From Dryas octopetala (lineage: Eukaryota; Streptophyta; Magnoliopsida; Rosales; Rosaceae): 64,000 bases of DNA. Made by a program: the position numbers and the translations under genes. Each line of letters begins with the position of its first letter. The stretch's first letter is position 1. The DNA lies in contig OY992833.1 of NCBI GenBank assembly GCA_963921425.1, forward strand, positions 10,519,738-10,583,737, written 5' to 3'. Of the stretch, positions 22,886-35,100 are shown piece after piece. The notes under the pieces were generated by a model. The model made no database searches. It was not told where the DNA came from and was given only the letters and a program-made list of their open reading frames with translations.

Positions 22886-23690
22886 TGTGAGACCCCTTAT
22901 ATTAATCAAATGACACTTAATTAGTTTGTTAGAGAGTTAAAACTTAACATGATGTCTCCACAAGCTCTATTCTACACCCTAAGAGAAAATGGGTTAAACC
23001 AGTCAGCAAATGTGGTCAACAATGAGACGAGGAATAAATTGAATTTTTGTGAGGTTTTTTTTTTTTTTTTTTTATTTTTTTTTTGTTTTTTTTTTTTTTT
23101 TTAGGGTTAGTAATTTAAAACGGATTATTGGATAATAAAATGGATATGAGTGATATTAAATATTGGGTAATTAACTCTAATTGCTCTTATAAAACAATCC
23201 CTCATAATCTATCATAATTAGTCCTTCGTACTAGCCATTTTGAACATTAGCAATGGTAACAAAGCAAAAATAGTATTTTAATATGCTATCTCCACTATAT
23301 ATATATTCCAACATTCTTTTGGATCAATGCTAAGTGCATTAGTGATCTTCGTTTTTACCATTAGGGATTTGTTTAATTTTTTAAACTTTGTTAAAGTCAT
23401 ACTGCAGGTGCATGTTTAAAATAGAATTATTATGAAGCAACTTGTAGTCATGCATGGCTTATTGATAATCAATAGTATTACATTTAAAAGTGGTTGTAGA
23501 GTCATACTAGTGTATATATGTAACTGAGGAATCAACTTCTCTTCTCCAACTTTTTTTTCTTGTACAAACTTTGTTAATCTATAGCTATATATATATATAT
23601 AAAGAGAGAAGGGGGAGTAAGGTTAAATTTTCAAATACCCTAAAAATATCCGCTCTTAAAAAAATATATAGGTACTGATAATCTCATTTA
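22886..23690. other. Insert-like stretch inside the NBS-LRR remnant
   Basis: It starts TGTGAGACCCCTTATATTAAT, which looks like another LTR start, but no matching end is visible. It has a long impure T tract (23057-23102) and a TA tract near 23588. It separates the P-loop from the ARC2 part, so it is intron plus insertion or an insertion with deletion. I saw no coding content. Confidence 0.35.
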
Positions 23691-23866
23691 TTAATTAAGG
23701 ACAAAAAGGTAAAATAGAATAATTAGAATTAAAACCCATATTTTTTTATAAAAATATTTATCCACCTCAGGTTCATTGTATACTGACTTAGCCAAAGTCG
23801 TTTTTCCTAGGCTTGCAATTCCCACAATGGCCATAACCGAAAGATATATTTTATATAAATTCGTCA
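23691..23866 (-). pseudogene. NBS-LRR remnant: P-loop piece of NB-ARC
   Basis: The minus strand reads MAIVGIASLGKTTLAKSVYN then EPEVDKYFYKKIWV. GIASLGKTT is the Walker A loop (usual form GMGGLGKTT), and the following words match the start of NB-ARC in coiled-coil resistance proteins. After KKIWV the similarity stops. Upstream (23867 on) it runs straight into the GTCGCC-type repeats of the second CACTA element, so the coiled-coil domain is gone. It is probably the same gene as 21891-22880. Confidence 0.8.
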
Positions 23867-23867
23867 C

Positions 23868-24258
23868 CCAAAACAAGATTTTGTTGCCCAAGAGTTTAGG
23901 CAACGAACTTTCGTTGCCAAATTTTCTCGGCCAAGGTTTGTCACTCAAGACTTTAGGCCATGAACTTTTGAAATCCGTCCCTTTAGGCGATGAAACATGG
24001 TTTGGAGCGATGAAAATTGTTCGTCGCCTAAAACCACTTTAGGCGACGAAGGCATGATTTCGTCGCCTAACACCACGTTAAGTGACGAACCATCTTCGTT
24101 GCCTAAACCACTTTAGGCGACAAAGACATGATTTCGTCGCCTCAAGTCGTTTTAGGCAACAAAGCAGTTACGTCGCCTAAAGTGGTGTTAGGTGACGAAA
24201 TCATGCCTTCGTCGCCTAAATTGGTTTTAGGCAACATATCATTTTTGTCGCCAAAGGT
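23868..24258. repeat. CACTA subterminal repeat array (TTAGGCGACGAA motif)
   Basis: About a dozen copies of a word near TTTAGGCGACGAA, in alternating orientation about every 20 bases and worn (AGGCAACAAA, AGGTGACGAA). Short subterminal motifs like this are where CACTA-encoded TnpA-type proteins bind. The array here is dense enough to form long imperfect hairpins. Confidence 0.65.
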
Positions 24259-24815
24259 TTTTTAATTTTTGTTTTGTTTTACCTTTATATCTGAAAACTA
24301 TATAATACAACATAAAATTAGATTTAATAAATTTATATTAACACAAATTAGCAAAAAAGTCATAATTATATTCAAATTATATATGTACAAATGATATAAC
24401 TGTTATATGACCCTAGTGATCAATCTAAGTTGTCAGCATCAACGAAATCCTTTCTTGGCGGCGGAGGTGGCATAGACGCGGTAAAGCCAGGTGTAAGACC
24501 CCGTATTTTTCAAGAAGTTATTTTAAATATTTTGCGAATTTATTTTAATGATTTTGGGAATTTATTCGAAATTTTAAAAGGTTTCGGTTTAAGTTTTAAT
24601 TTTTGTTTTAAATTGGGCTTGACCCAGAAGTTGACTATTAAATTGAATGAGCTTTTGATTTTGACTTTGGACTCGTTAGGTAGGTCTCGAACCCACGAGT
24701 TCGTAGACACGCGGCACGCGTCAATTAGAGCTACGGTTTGAAAGATACGGGCTTTTGAAACGAGTGGCAAACTTGTAATTTTTACGAAAAGGGATTTTAA
24801 ATACCCAAAAGTCAG

Positions 24816-24816
<1 letters not shown>

Positions 24817-24881
<65 letters not shown>
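24817..24881. repeat. (CT)n microsatellite in solo LTR 1
   Basis: About 32 units, followed directly by GC-rich sequence. Shorter CT tracts sit at the same relative place in the LTRs starting at 28462, 50928 and 55184, perhaps near the LTR transcription start. Confidence 0.95.
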
Positions 24882-24883
<2 letters not shown>

Positions 24884-26149
24884 CCCGCGTCTCTCTCGCC
24901 CCTTACACTCGCCGCCCCTGTCGCCGGCGCGTGGCGGCGCGTCCGGCGGCGGCTGAGCTGGGTGTTTGGCCCAGGTTGTTCGCCTCTCTCTCCTCTTCCT
25001 CCCAGTGGCAGCGGCTAACCCAGAAACCCAATGACGACAAAGAATCGGCATTACAGAGAAGGTCTTCTCGCCGGCAATCTAACTTTTCCGGCCATGACGC
25101 GACTCCGGACTACCACAGATGGTTTCCCCTCGTCGCGGCGAGCCTCCCTGTGCTATTCCCTAGCTCCAACGACCTCCCACGGCGGCGAATCGAAGCCACA
25201 AGGCCGATCGTCTTCTCCGGCCAGATTCGGCCATTTCCGGCGAGAATTGACCGTCGACCCAGATTGACCACCACGGACCACCGCGGGTCCCGCCGCGTTT
25301 GGCCGTGCCGATGGCTGGAATTGTTAGTTTTTGGCCTCTGGCCAGTCACCCGAAGCTCGTGGGTTCACGGGCTCGGGAAATCTTATCCCTAATGCCGTTA
25401 TGCTGCCGGATTGGAGATCCGAGCAAAGGAGCCAAGAAGGGCATTTTTGTCATTTTACGTGGCTAAACTGTGAGTGAAACTTATTTGGTTATTCTATTGA
25501 GTACTGTAGATGAATTGCTTGTTTTATGGATTTGCCGCTTCACGTTAGAGAAGACTAGGTGTAGGATTTGAATTTGGAGAAATTAGTTGGGAATTTATAG
25601 AGTTGCCCTGGGATTAAGTACTGATGTGATGAGAAATGTATATTTTCGAGGATCAAGGAAATGATGATAATTGCTGAATTAGAGAAGAAATATTTGTTGT
25701 CGAGGTATATAAGTGAGGATTAAGCAATTATTATACAATAGACTGTGAGTAGGGATGACAAACAAGTGAGAGGGCGTGAGTAGGAATCAGTTTCGGAGAA
25801 GGTTTCGGTGTAGCTCGGGGTAGACTATGAGTAGATCTTTGGTTTCCGAATGTTTTGCACGTTTTATAATTCAACTCTTTTCTTGATATTATTTGAGTAT
25901 GGACAGTTTCTGGAAATGGTTTTTTTTGGTATTATTTTGGAGAAGTTTTATTAATGAATTTATGTCCTTTAGAAAATGATTTTGATCAAGCAGCTTTCAC
26001 AATTTGAGAATGATTTTATTTAAGCGGATTTATGGGAAAAATTAAATTTCAGTTTTTATCTGGAAGAATATTTTTGAGATGTGGTTGATTGAGGTATGCA
26101 GAAGCAGTTTTAAACCGCCATATTAGTACCCCTTCAGCAGGTATATATT

Positions 26150-26383
26150 GCTCTGCACTCGCCTAGAGATGACTCGGCGGTGTACGACCAACACTCGCTC
26201 TGCACTTGCCTAGTTGGCAGTGTACGACCAGCACTCGCTCTGCACTTGCCTAGTTGGCAGCGTACGACCAGCATGACATTTGCTCTGCACTTGCCTAGTC
26301 GGCGGTGTATGACCAGCATCACAGCAGGTATAAATTTGCTCTGCACTTGCCTAGAGATGACTCGGCGGTGTATGACCAGCAGT
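26150..26383. repeat. Minisatellite in solo LTR 1, about five units
   Basis: Units of 40-56 bases start GCTCTGCACTTGCCTAG and contain GTGTACGACCAGCA. The first and last units carry an extra AGATGACTCGGCGG segment. Confidence 0.85.
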
Positions 26384-27313
26384 TCCCCGGGTACTAGTGT
26401 GGCGTGAGTTTTCAGTTGTGGAGTATTTTGAGAAATGGATTTGCATCAGTAAATATTTTAAATGACATTTTCAGTAAGACCTTGTGTCTTAAATCAGTTC
26501 AGATTTGATACTTCTTTGTTTGAACAGTTTCATTGCTTTTTCAGTATATCGAGGTTTATTTGAGTTGAAAGTTTTTAGCCTAAATTATTTATATACAGTT
26601 GATAATATTGATTTCAGCGTGAGAACTGTGTTACTTTCAGAGTTTGATTTACGGTTTGAGGGGATTTAAAAAAATTGATTTGAAAGAAGAGATTTTGAAA
26701 ATAGTTTTAAAGTTAGGGGATTCCAAAGAGTGAGATTAGGGGGATTTCAAAGAGCGACGTGAGTGAAATTAGTTAGTCTAACGGTTTGCTGGATTTCTTG
26801 TGTGCGTTTGTTTGCTAGGATTTGGTTTGGCTAGGACTTGATAAAGTGTAGGCTTGAATCTTGAGGATGGACATTGATGAATAAATTATGTATTGAGGTT
26901 AATAATTTCGTTATTTCACTCATACGAGCTCTAGTGAGCTTACCGGGTTATTTGTTTGAATGACCCGGTGTACCATGGATATGGTACAGTGTGGTTATTG
27001 GTGTTTTGCAGGTTAAGCAGGCTGAGGAGGCAGTGAGGAGAAGACGAGGCAGTGAGACCTCTTTTAATTTGATTTAACTGATTTTATACAGTGAATTTTA
27101 CATAAATGTTTGGGCTCACACTCTGATTTAGTTAACGTATTTATTTATTATATTAAGTGCATGGCTCATTCTTTGAAAAGAGGTTTAAAGGACCAAGATT
27201 CAGTGTATTTTTGGGCCCTAGGATCGGGGCGTTACACCAGGTAAGTACTGGGTGAACATCGCCTGCATCTGACTCACATGTTCCTCCACTTGTGCCTGCA
27301 CCTGTGCCTCGCG

Positions 27314-27314
<1 letters not shown>

Positions 27315-27367
<53 letters not shown>
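27315..27367. repeat. (TC)n microsatellite in the CACTA TNP1-like gene
   Basis: About 26 units in the last exon region. On the coding strand it is a GA run that would code alternating R and E if read through. Confidence 0.95.
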
Positions 27368-27372
<5 letters not shown>

Positions 27373-28461
27373 TTAGCTAATGCTACATCTGCTCCAATCG
27401 AGCGGGCAAATCAGCGAAGGCTGGAGATCGCTAAGAAGAAGACGAAGATGAGGTATTGACGTCACGAATCCTCTTATATCCCATGTCGCGTATCTCCCTA
27501 CCAGGCCTAACACTAAGTGAGTCCATCATAATACGCAGGCCGGCATCAGGATCAGGTTGGATCGACTCCAACGGAGTATCAGGAGGGAGCTGGCTAGCCA
27601 CTTCATCCAAATACCTCGCCCTCTTGGCCAACATCTCAGCCTTTAAAAAAACCGAATATACAAGTTAGAAATTAAGAAATTAAATATAAATATAAAAAAA
27701 TTGTGAAAAAAATAAAAAGATAAAAAACTAACGTGCATCGCCCTAGCTGCATCACTGCCGCCATGACTGCAATAGACATCCTCGTAGGTGTCGATTTCCA
27801 GGAATTGCGAACCTGCCTGAACAAAAAATAAACAATACTAACAAATATATATGTATTAAATTAAATTAAAGAACGATGTACCCGACGTCGCTCCTCCAAC
27901 CAGTAACTAATGGGCCTTGAACCATCATGATGTTCAATCCTTGCCAGCGCTTTCCAGTTTTTCACATCTTTCCATTTGGCCCACAGTATGGGGCAGTGAT
28001 CAAGAATAAGCGCCCCAACATCGTACACGAACATACTATGGGTCTTCGAGTCATCCGGTTGTCGTTAACCATCCACGCACACAATGGTAATCCTCGTCTT
28101 CATCGTACGCGTGATTTTTGACGATTTCAACCCTCTACATGGCCCCCTCGTCGCTTTGGTACCTACAAAAGCAAATATAACAATTATAATCACTTTAATC
28201 TTAGAACATATATTTAAGTACAGTTGAATCTAAACACAATCAGTATGAACATTTCTCTTACCCTATCCGGATTGCGAAGATGATAAGTTGGTTGCATCAT
28301 TGACTTGACCACGTCTGCTGTGGGCTCGACGAGCCCTCTGTGCCACAGGAGCTAACTCGGTACTCAAGTCGGGCATCGACAGTAGAATGGGATCTAAGGC
28401 GACCTCGAGCTCAGGCTGGTCCTGGACAGACTGCGTAGACATAAATCCTCGTCTCCTCGTT

Positions 28462-31296
28462 TGTAATGACCCGACCCAAGTTTCGTTCTTTTATATAAGA
28501 CCAAGTTAAATTTCATTCGGTGGTGATCCAGTTGGAAAGTTTAATTTGAAAGAGACTTATACATTCTAATAAGAAATTGGGTAATCAAACAGGAAATTAA
28601 GGAAAGATAAAACTTTTAGAAAAAAAGAAAAATTTCAATAGACGGGGGTAATGAAAGTAGTAGTTCATAACGTATTTCCGAAGACGGAATTTAAATTGGG
28701 GCCACGGTTTGAGAGAGTGGGGCGTAACATTTTAGGAGCAATTTTGTCCTTTCACAAGAAAGTTCTAGAATTTTTTTTAGTATTAAAACCAGATTTCACT
28801 AGAAAGCCCCACCATTTACTCAACACACCCCCAATCTCTCTCTCTCTCTCTCTCTCTCACTCTCACTCTCTCTCGTCCACTCCTCCTCTGCGCCACCAGC
28901 AACAAGCCGGCCACTTCCAGCCGACGTTGAGCAGCTGACAACCTTCCCCAGCCGCCGGCACCACCAGCCCAGCCACCCCTAGCCCCAGCTGCAGCGAACA
29001 GCCCAGAAACGAGCGAAAAGACAGCCGGCAACCCTTTCAAAATTCGGCCAGTTTTCTACCCCATTTTCCACGAAATTTTGGGGGTTTTTCCTCTCTAGGT
29101 AATGAGCTCCCTTTCTCTTTAAATTGCTGTAAAAAAATAAAAAAAAAAAACTTGAGAAATTAGAGTTTGATTTTTGAGCATTAGAGACCATTTCGGGTTT
29201 CCTAAGAAATTCGAAGTTGGAGGAGTGTTCTTGATGGGTTTGAGATGATTTTCACTCTAGGAACTTTAAATTTAGGATTAGGATCATAAACTTTGAGAAA
29301 TTTCAAGGAAATATAGAAAAAAAAAATTGAAAAATTGGATTGGAGGTGTTATGCCCAAATCGGGTTAATGGAGAAATTGGCAATAGAAGGTGTTTCTAAA
29401 TGCTTTATTGGACAATTTTAAACCCTTAGGATTCTTAGTTTCTGTTATAAGTGAATTAAGTAAGGAAAAATTTGAAAATTTGAGGAAATGGGAATGGAGA
29501 AAAATTTGCTTAACTTGGTAGGATTAGATTTGGGTTATAGAAGTATATAGAGGGATATTCTACTTGTTTCCAAGTTGTTGAAGGCGTCGTATGATGGGTG
29601 AATTGAAACGAGACCAAAGAAATCAAGAGAAGAACACTTAGGTTCACTCTCACACTTTAATTTCCGTTATGTACCAAGTCTAATTTATGTTTCGTATTCT
29701 TGGTTGCTCTAGGCGACGCTCCCGAGACCGGAGGTGATCCATCCGGAGACCGACACTAGGCTCCAATATTGTGAGTGGATTTTCTTTTGCTTGCAAAATT
29801 TATGGGTTTTATGGTTTTTATATTACTTTTGAAATTTTGAGTTAAATGATAAAATAATGAATTGAGTAAAGTCCATTTTGCATTAATAAATTTTAGATGG
29901 ATTGAATTATTTGTCATTTTGATCTTTGGGTATAAAACCATATATATATATATTTGGAACCAAGAAGGGTTTTTGGGATTTATTCGGTAAAATAATCTCG
30001 AAAACTTATCGATTTGGAAAATAAAGGATTATATTTGAATTATTATGAATACTTATGTTATATTAAAAAGTTTTATTATAAATGTTTTAAGTTTTAGAGC
30101 ATAAGGGTTATCAAATGTTTAAACAAATTATTTAAATGCCGTCTAAGTACTCACCGATTATTATGCTAAGTAGGTCTTTGGGACCCATCACGGCACACAC
30201 ATAGGCTTTGGGCCGTGTGCTGGGATGCCTCGCCCTTTGGGGGTAGTCTACGTGCACGTACGACACTTTAGCTTGTTGTACGACGGCGAATCGACGGTAC
30301 AAGGGCCACCGTAAGTCCACTTGTATGACGGCGTTGTGACGATGCGGGTGGAAGGTTATGTAGACGGTTCGCTTGGTGCGATGGTTTTGTAACAGTACCA
30401 ATGTAGAGCCCGTCAATTGAGTGCTTATATGGCCAACGTTTTTTCTAAAAACTTTATTAGACAACAAAAAAATATTTTTAGTTATTTCCTATCAGTTCAA
30501 GACTCAAAAAAAAAAAAATAAAGGTTTTAGCTAGAAATTTTATAAGATATAGCATTTCTATTACTTCCCATTATTTTCTATGTTCAAAAGGAATTTCAAA
30601 GTTGAAGTTGTTATATAGAACCTTTCTATTGGAATTATGTTGATAATGTAAGGTTTTTTGTTAAATCGTGAAAGAGTTCATTACAAAAAATATTTGATAT
30701 ATTTCTTTCTTTTGATCATTTGGGAAAAGTTTCAAAACGTATTTTAAAATGGGGGGAATTCTATTGTGTTTGTGAAATTGAGAATTATAATAAATGTTCT
30801 ACTTTATTAACTTTGTTTATCTTTTGATTTGTTCATCCACTCACTGAGCCTTTCTCACCGTGAGTCATCTTTTTGTGTTTTAATGATTCCCCCAGGTAGA
30901 AGCGGCAGCCAGTCATAATTATCGCGTCGAGGCGGGCTTTCTCTTCTCATTGTATAGTGTAGGATTTCCTTTAAACCTTAACTTGTAGTTTGGTTCTGAT
31001 GTTTGGTTGTAACCTTATAAATTTTGTAAACTTTATGTTGGGTCGGAGACCCAATTTGGTTGTGGTAGGGAAGTTGGAAACTTAGAAGTGTGTTTTGACA
31101 GGTTTATGAAATTGGATAAGTGCTATTTTTTAGGGGAGATGCTGCCGAAATTTATATAGATTACTTCCGAAGTTATGATAGGATCTGTAAAAAAAAAAAA
31201 ATGTTAAAGTAAGAAAGCGGGCCCTATATTCGAGGGATGTGGGACCCCACAGGACTGCCTCAGAATTAATTGAGAGCTCCGAGGTCGGTCCTGTCA
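28462..31296 (+). mobile_element. Solo LTR 2, gypsy (Tekay-like), 2835 bp
   Basis: It runs from TGTAATGACCCGACCC to AGGTCGGTCCTGTCA with a perfect duplication TCGTT (28457-28461 and 31297-31301). It has a (CT)n tract and GC-rich block (28830-29050), and a conserved block around GGTCTTTGGGACCCATCACG (30173) that also appears in the LTRs at 53.86 and 57.36 kb, so the three share a family. It inserted just upstream of the first ATG of the CACTA TNP1-like gene. No internal region remains. Confidence 0.88.
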
Positions 31297-31340
31297 TCGT
31301 TATCATGGGACGCACATGCACAATTCAATAAATATTTATA

Positions 31341-31676
31341 TTAGTTATAAATCCTCGTGCCCTTGTTATCATTCTTGCAAACGTGAATTTTTTCATATCC
31401 CAACCCAAGATCTTTCAACACCTTATTTGCCTGATAATGGGTTTCAGGTATATGATTGTTCTTTGGAAGCATCCGTTTCAAAATCCCCATCAATTGATCA
31501 TAACTTCGATTCGAATATTGATTCAGTACTTTCCAATGCATCAACTCCACAACGGCAGTTACCACCGAAAACTCTTCACAATCAGGGTACAATTCCAGCT
31601 GAGCTTGGTTCAACAATCTCTTATACTTATGAAACTCTTCTCTTTGGACTTCTGGCAATCCATCATCTTCATTCAT
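31341..31676 (-). pseudogene. CACTA TnpD transposase scrap (transposase_21 N-terminal part)
   Basis: About 110 residues on the minus strand. Words such as YKRLLNQAQLELYPDCEEFS, VVELMHWKVLNQYSNRSYDQ and VLKDLGLGYEKIHVCKND match the conserved start of the En/Spm TnpD-type transposase (usual forms LYPGC, HLKCLNGWSNKSFD, LGLGYEKIDACPND). The catalytic core that should follow is missing. It belongs with the CACTA remnant to its left. Confidence 0.82.
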
Positions 31677-31699
31677 ATTATCGCTTTCTGTATCATCAT

Positions 31700-31925
31700 C
31701 ATTGACTTCGTGATTGAGCGATGCATATGATATTCATATTCTATCACAATTAGATGTTTTAATGGTTTTTGATTTGTCTAATTTTTTGCAAGGGTGATCC
31801 TTGTATAGAGACATAGAAATTAGACGGTTTCGATCATCAAATTACAATGCAGAATGTGTCCGACAAGTCATATCTCATCATGTTTAAGATGAGGTATACC
31901 TCAACAGAAGGGGTCTATATATATA
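31700..31925. mobile_element. Half MITE of the 8009-8378 family
   Basis: It contains TTTTTTGCAAGGGTGATCC and ends GAGGTATACCTCAACAGAAGG, the same arrangement as one arm of the hairpin MITE at 8009-8378. The other arm is lost, so the insertion site cannot be read. Confidence 0.5.
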
Positions 31926-32139
31926 CAGTATGCTTGTAGTGAGAACGTCCGCACCATTTTAAAACATGTGAACATGAGCTTTTGAATATTGGATCTGTTT
32001 TAAACTAATCCAATGTCTCTAGCTTAAAGTAAAATTTTCACTCAAAATACCAAAAATTGAAACGGGTAGAGAAAAGCTCATTTGACATTTCAATTTCTCG
32101 CGCAAAGCATATAGCAGAGCACGTCTTTCCCTCTTCCTT

Positions 32140-35100
32140 CACTCTTTCATCCTTCTACTGGTATGGATCATCTGCAAAGCACATCATAGCCCTATAGCTA
32201 ACAACTTCAATGTAGTTCGAATAAAAGAAGCTCGCATCGGCAAACCGTCGCACATCTTGTTTCCTCTGCATTGCTCATCTCTCAGGTATAGTCTTCCTTT
32301 TGGTAGACAAATATATCTATGGTCTCTTTTTAAGGGTTTGGTACTTGCCTCATAATAAAGATGGCAACTTTCTTATGGGTTTTACTCACAAAAATTGCAG
32401 CTTTGTAAGGCATGTCTTGGGTTTGGTGTTCATTTTCTTATATATGAAACTTTTAGGCCATTATAAAATATAGGTTTTTGTTAGCTTCACAATGGGTACT
32501 GAATTATAGTTAGGAACCTCATATGTTCCATGTTAATTTTCTTTTTATTGAATGCGATTTTTTTAGGCTTGTTTGATTGGCATAGTTAATTTAGAGCTTT
32601 GATGCATTCATTACTTTACTATCGTACTGCTGTTTTTGGAGTTGATTTACTTTGATTAAAAGATTGATCTATATTTTATTGTTAAATTGTCAATGATAGC
32701 AAAAGTTATGAATGAATAACATAAATTATTAATACTCTTCAACTTTGTGTGTGATTGTATCAGTTTCCACTGAAATGGGGTTTGATTCAAATTCCAATGA
32801 TAAGATTTACATTCCTCGAGTAAATGATCATTTCAAGCCTAAACAGGGTCATGAGTTTCAAACATTAGATGATGTTGAAGAGTTTTATAAAAGATATGCA
32901 AAAGAATGGGGGTTTAGTGTTAGAAGGCATTGTAGTCGGAAGAGCAAGGATAATACAGAGATTTTGAGGAATGAGTATGAGTGCCAAAAAGAAGGAAAAT
33001 CCAATCTAAAAGGGAAGAATCAGCAAGAGACACGTCCATGGTTAGTAGGAAAAACTTTTAAGGCGTCCAATTCAGAAGGGGAGAACCCCAAAAAAAGGCG
33101 TCAGGGGTTAGTAAGAGAGGGTTGTAAAGCAAGAATTGCAGTTGTGAAATCTAAGTATGGTACATATGTTCTCACTGTATTTGTTGAGGGTCATAATCAT
33201 AATTTGACAAGCCAAAAAAGAGTGCATTTTTTAAGATCTCACCATGAGGTTTCAAGTATTCACAAATTATTAGCACAACAACTAAGCACTGTAAATGTGC
33301 CAACACATCAACAATTTGATTTTCTTGGAGTCCAGGCAAGAGGACTAGAAAATGTAGGCTGTACAAAACAAGATCTCTATAACTACAAATTAAAGAGATT
33401 GTCGTAGTGAGACGAAGGGGCAAGATGCTGATATGTTGTTTGCACATTTTGAGTTAGAGCAAGATAAAAATTCTTCTTTCATTTTCAAAATAGAGTCAGA
33501 TGATGAAAAAAGGATTAAACATTGCTTTTGAGCTGATGTTACTTCTAGATGTTCTTACAAATTTTATGGTGATGTAGTTATCTTTGATACTACATATAAC
33601 ACAAATCGATATGGAATGATTTTTGCACCTTTGATGGGGGTTAATAATCATGGCCAGACAATAATTTTTGCTTGTGCATTACTAAGTGACAGGAGCACAA
33701 ATTCTTTTGTTTGATTATTCAAGCAATTTTTGGGTGCTATGTCAAGCAGTGCCCCCAAAATGACCATTACTAACCAAGATCCAGCAATCACCAAAGCTAT
33801 TGCTGAAGCACTCCCACAAACATTTTACAGGTTCTGTAGTTGGCACATTTTGAATAAATTTTTTGAGAAGTTAGATACCCTTAAATATACATATTACTTT
33901 CATGCCTTTCAAAATTGCATATGAAATTTAGATAGCAAGGATGAGTTTGAATCAAAATATGTTGAAATCGTAAAGTGGGTTGAATGATAATCCGTGGCTG
34001 CATTCAATGTTTGAAATCCGCTCAACATGGGTGCCGGCATATATGAATCATGTTTTCTCAGCTGGTATGTCAAGCAGCCAGCGAGCAAAAAGTTCACATT
34101 CATTTTATAAAAAGTATGTTTCCAAGAATTGTTCATTAGTGGAGTTTATGATTCAGTTTAATAGAGGAATCCTACACCAACGCCATGAGGAGTTAAGAGC
34201 AGATCATATTGACTTTAAGGAGAAACTGAAATTGAAGTTGCCTTACAATATGGAAAAAAAAATGGCTGATGTGTATATGCATTCAAATTTTTTGTTATTC
34301 CAAGACGAGTTGTGGGAGAGTTTCAATTATAAGTTGGAATGTTTAAGTGAGAATATATACCACCTACTGCATGTATAAGGTTCTAAAAAAATTGATGGGA
34401 AATCTAAGGTGCAAGAAATTAATTATGAAAAAGGCTTGGATTTTGCATCATGCAGTTGCAAACAATTTGAGAGTGATGGAATCCCATGTAGGCATATTTT
34501 GGCATATTTGATTAAAATCCAAGATGTTGATTTTTTGCCTAATCAATATATTTTAAACAGATAGACTAAATTAGCAAAATCTGAAGTTGTGCTAGATTTT
34601 GATGGTGCTGAGATAACAAATAACAAAGCTTTACTTTTAAGGCAGGCTAGCTTGTTCCAATGTGCTGCACAGGTGATTGATAAGGTCATGGTAAGTGAAG
34701 AGGCAAGCAAACAATTTATAGATGCTTTGGATACTTTACTTGAGAAAGTTCAACCCATGGTTTGTACTCTAAGTGCTAGAAGTGCAGTAGTGACTAAGAA
34801 AAAAAATTGTACTCTTGAAAATAGATTTAATGAACCTGCTCCAGTTCGAGCAAAAGGGTGTGGAAAGAGATTAAAAATAGGAAAATAGATAGAAAAAAAG
34901 GAAGGCAACAGAGAAAGGTAGGCATTTTCATGGTTGTTGCAAAATTGGACAGTCGCATAACAAAAGAAACTGTCCAAAGCTTCTTAATCAGTAAGAATGT
35001 ATTTTTTTTTTTTTTTATGAATTGTGCTTTTATTGTCTAGTTATTGAATATATTCTAATTTCTATTCTAATTTCTATATGAAATTTGTTTTTTGTGCTCA

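Larger units (their letters stand above)
24492..27236 (+). mobile_element. Solo LTR 1, gypsy (Tekay-like), 2745 bp
   Basis: It runs from TGTAAGACCCCG to GATCGGGGCGTTACA with a perfect 5-bp duplication CCAGG (24487-24491 and 27237-27241). It contains a (CT)n tract then a GC-rich block (24817-25400), a 40-56-bp minisatellite (26150-26383), and the words TGAGCTTACCGGG and GTTTTGCAGGTTAAG (about 26937-27016), which recur in inverted form at 62.22-62.31 kb. There is no internal region or second LTR, so it is the product of LTR-LTR recombination. It lies in the CACTA TNP1-like gene. Confidence 0.88.
24421..28442 (-). pseudogene. TNP1-like (Transposase_24, Ptta/En/Spm) gene of the second CACTA element, multi-exon, broken
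   Basis: Exon 1 starts MSTQSVQDQPELEVALDP (ATG at 28442-28440) and ends at a GTAAGAG donor (28261). Exon 2 (about 28162-27882) carries TRGPCRGLKSSKITRT, DVGALILDHCPILWAKWKDV and ISYWLEERRR, the hallmark words of the Ptta/En/Spm family. Exon 3 (about 27818-27733) reads QFLEIDTYEDVYCSHGGSDA. Exon 4 (about 27640 down) has AEMLAKRARYLDEVASQL, then DPDAGLRIMMD and GREIRDMGYKRIRDV. After two stops and a (GA)n tract the C-terminal end continues as VQAQVEEHVSQMQAMFTQYL, is interrupted by the solo LTR at 24492-27236, and resumes as FTASMPPPPPRKDFVDADNL with a stop near 24421. The family's role is in transposition of CACTA elements. This copy cannot make a full protein. Confidence 0.8.
23868..31676 (-). 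mobile_element. Second CACTA (En/Spm) element, decayed, split by two solo LTRs
   Basis: Going leftward: a TnpD (transposase_21) scrap at 31676-31341, a TNP1-like gene from 28442 to 24421, an AT-rich spacer (24259-24420) and a subterminal repeat array (23868-24258). The second LTR (28462-31296) separates the TnpD scrap from the start of the TNP1-like gene. The first (24492-27236) sits in the last exon of that gene. I could not find a clean CACTA terminus at either side, so both ends appear lost or truncated. The left end abuts the resistance-gene P-loop. Confidence 0.75.

Noticed and set aside
24812-25392. Long open frames on both strands in GC-rich sequence
   Set aside because: They lie in solo LTR 1 directly after a (CT)n tract. 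The same GC-rich block with different frames occurs in the related LTRs (28830-29050, 51400-51720, 55600-56030), and no domain is visible.
26134-26407. Short regularly spaced repeats resembling a CRISPR array
   Set aside because: Units are contiguous and vary in length, there are no spacers or cas genes, and the DNA is a plant LTR. It is a minisatellite.
30132-30467. 111-codon minus-strand frame
   Set aside because: It lies in the conserved block of solo LTR 2 and is not kept in the related LTRs.
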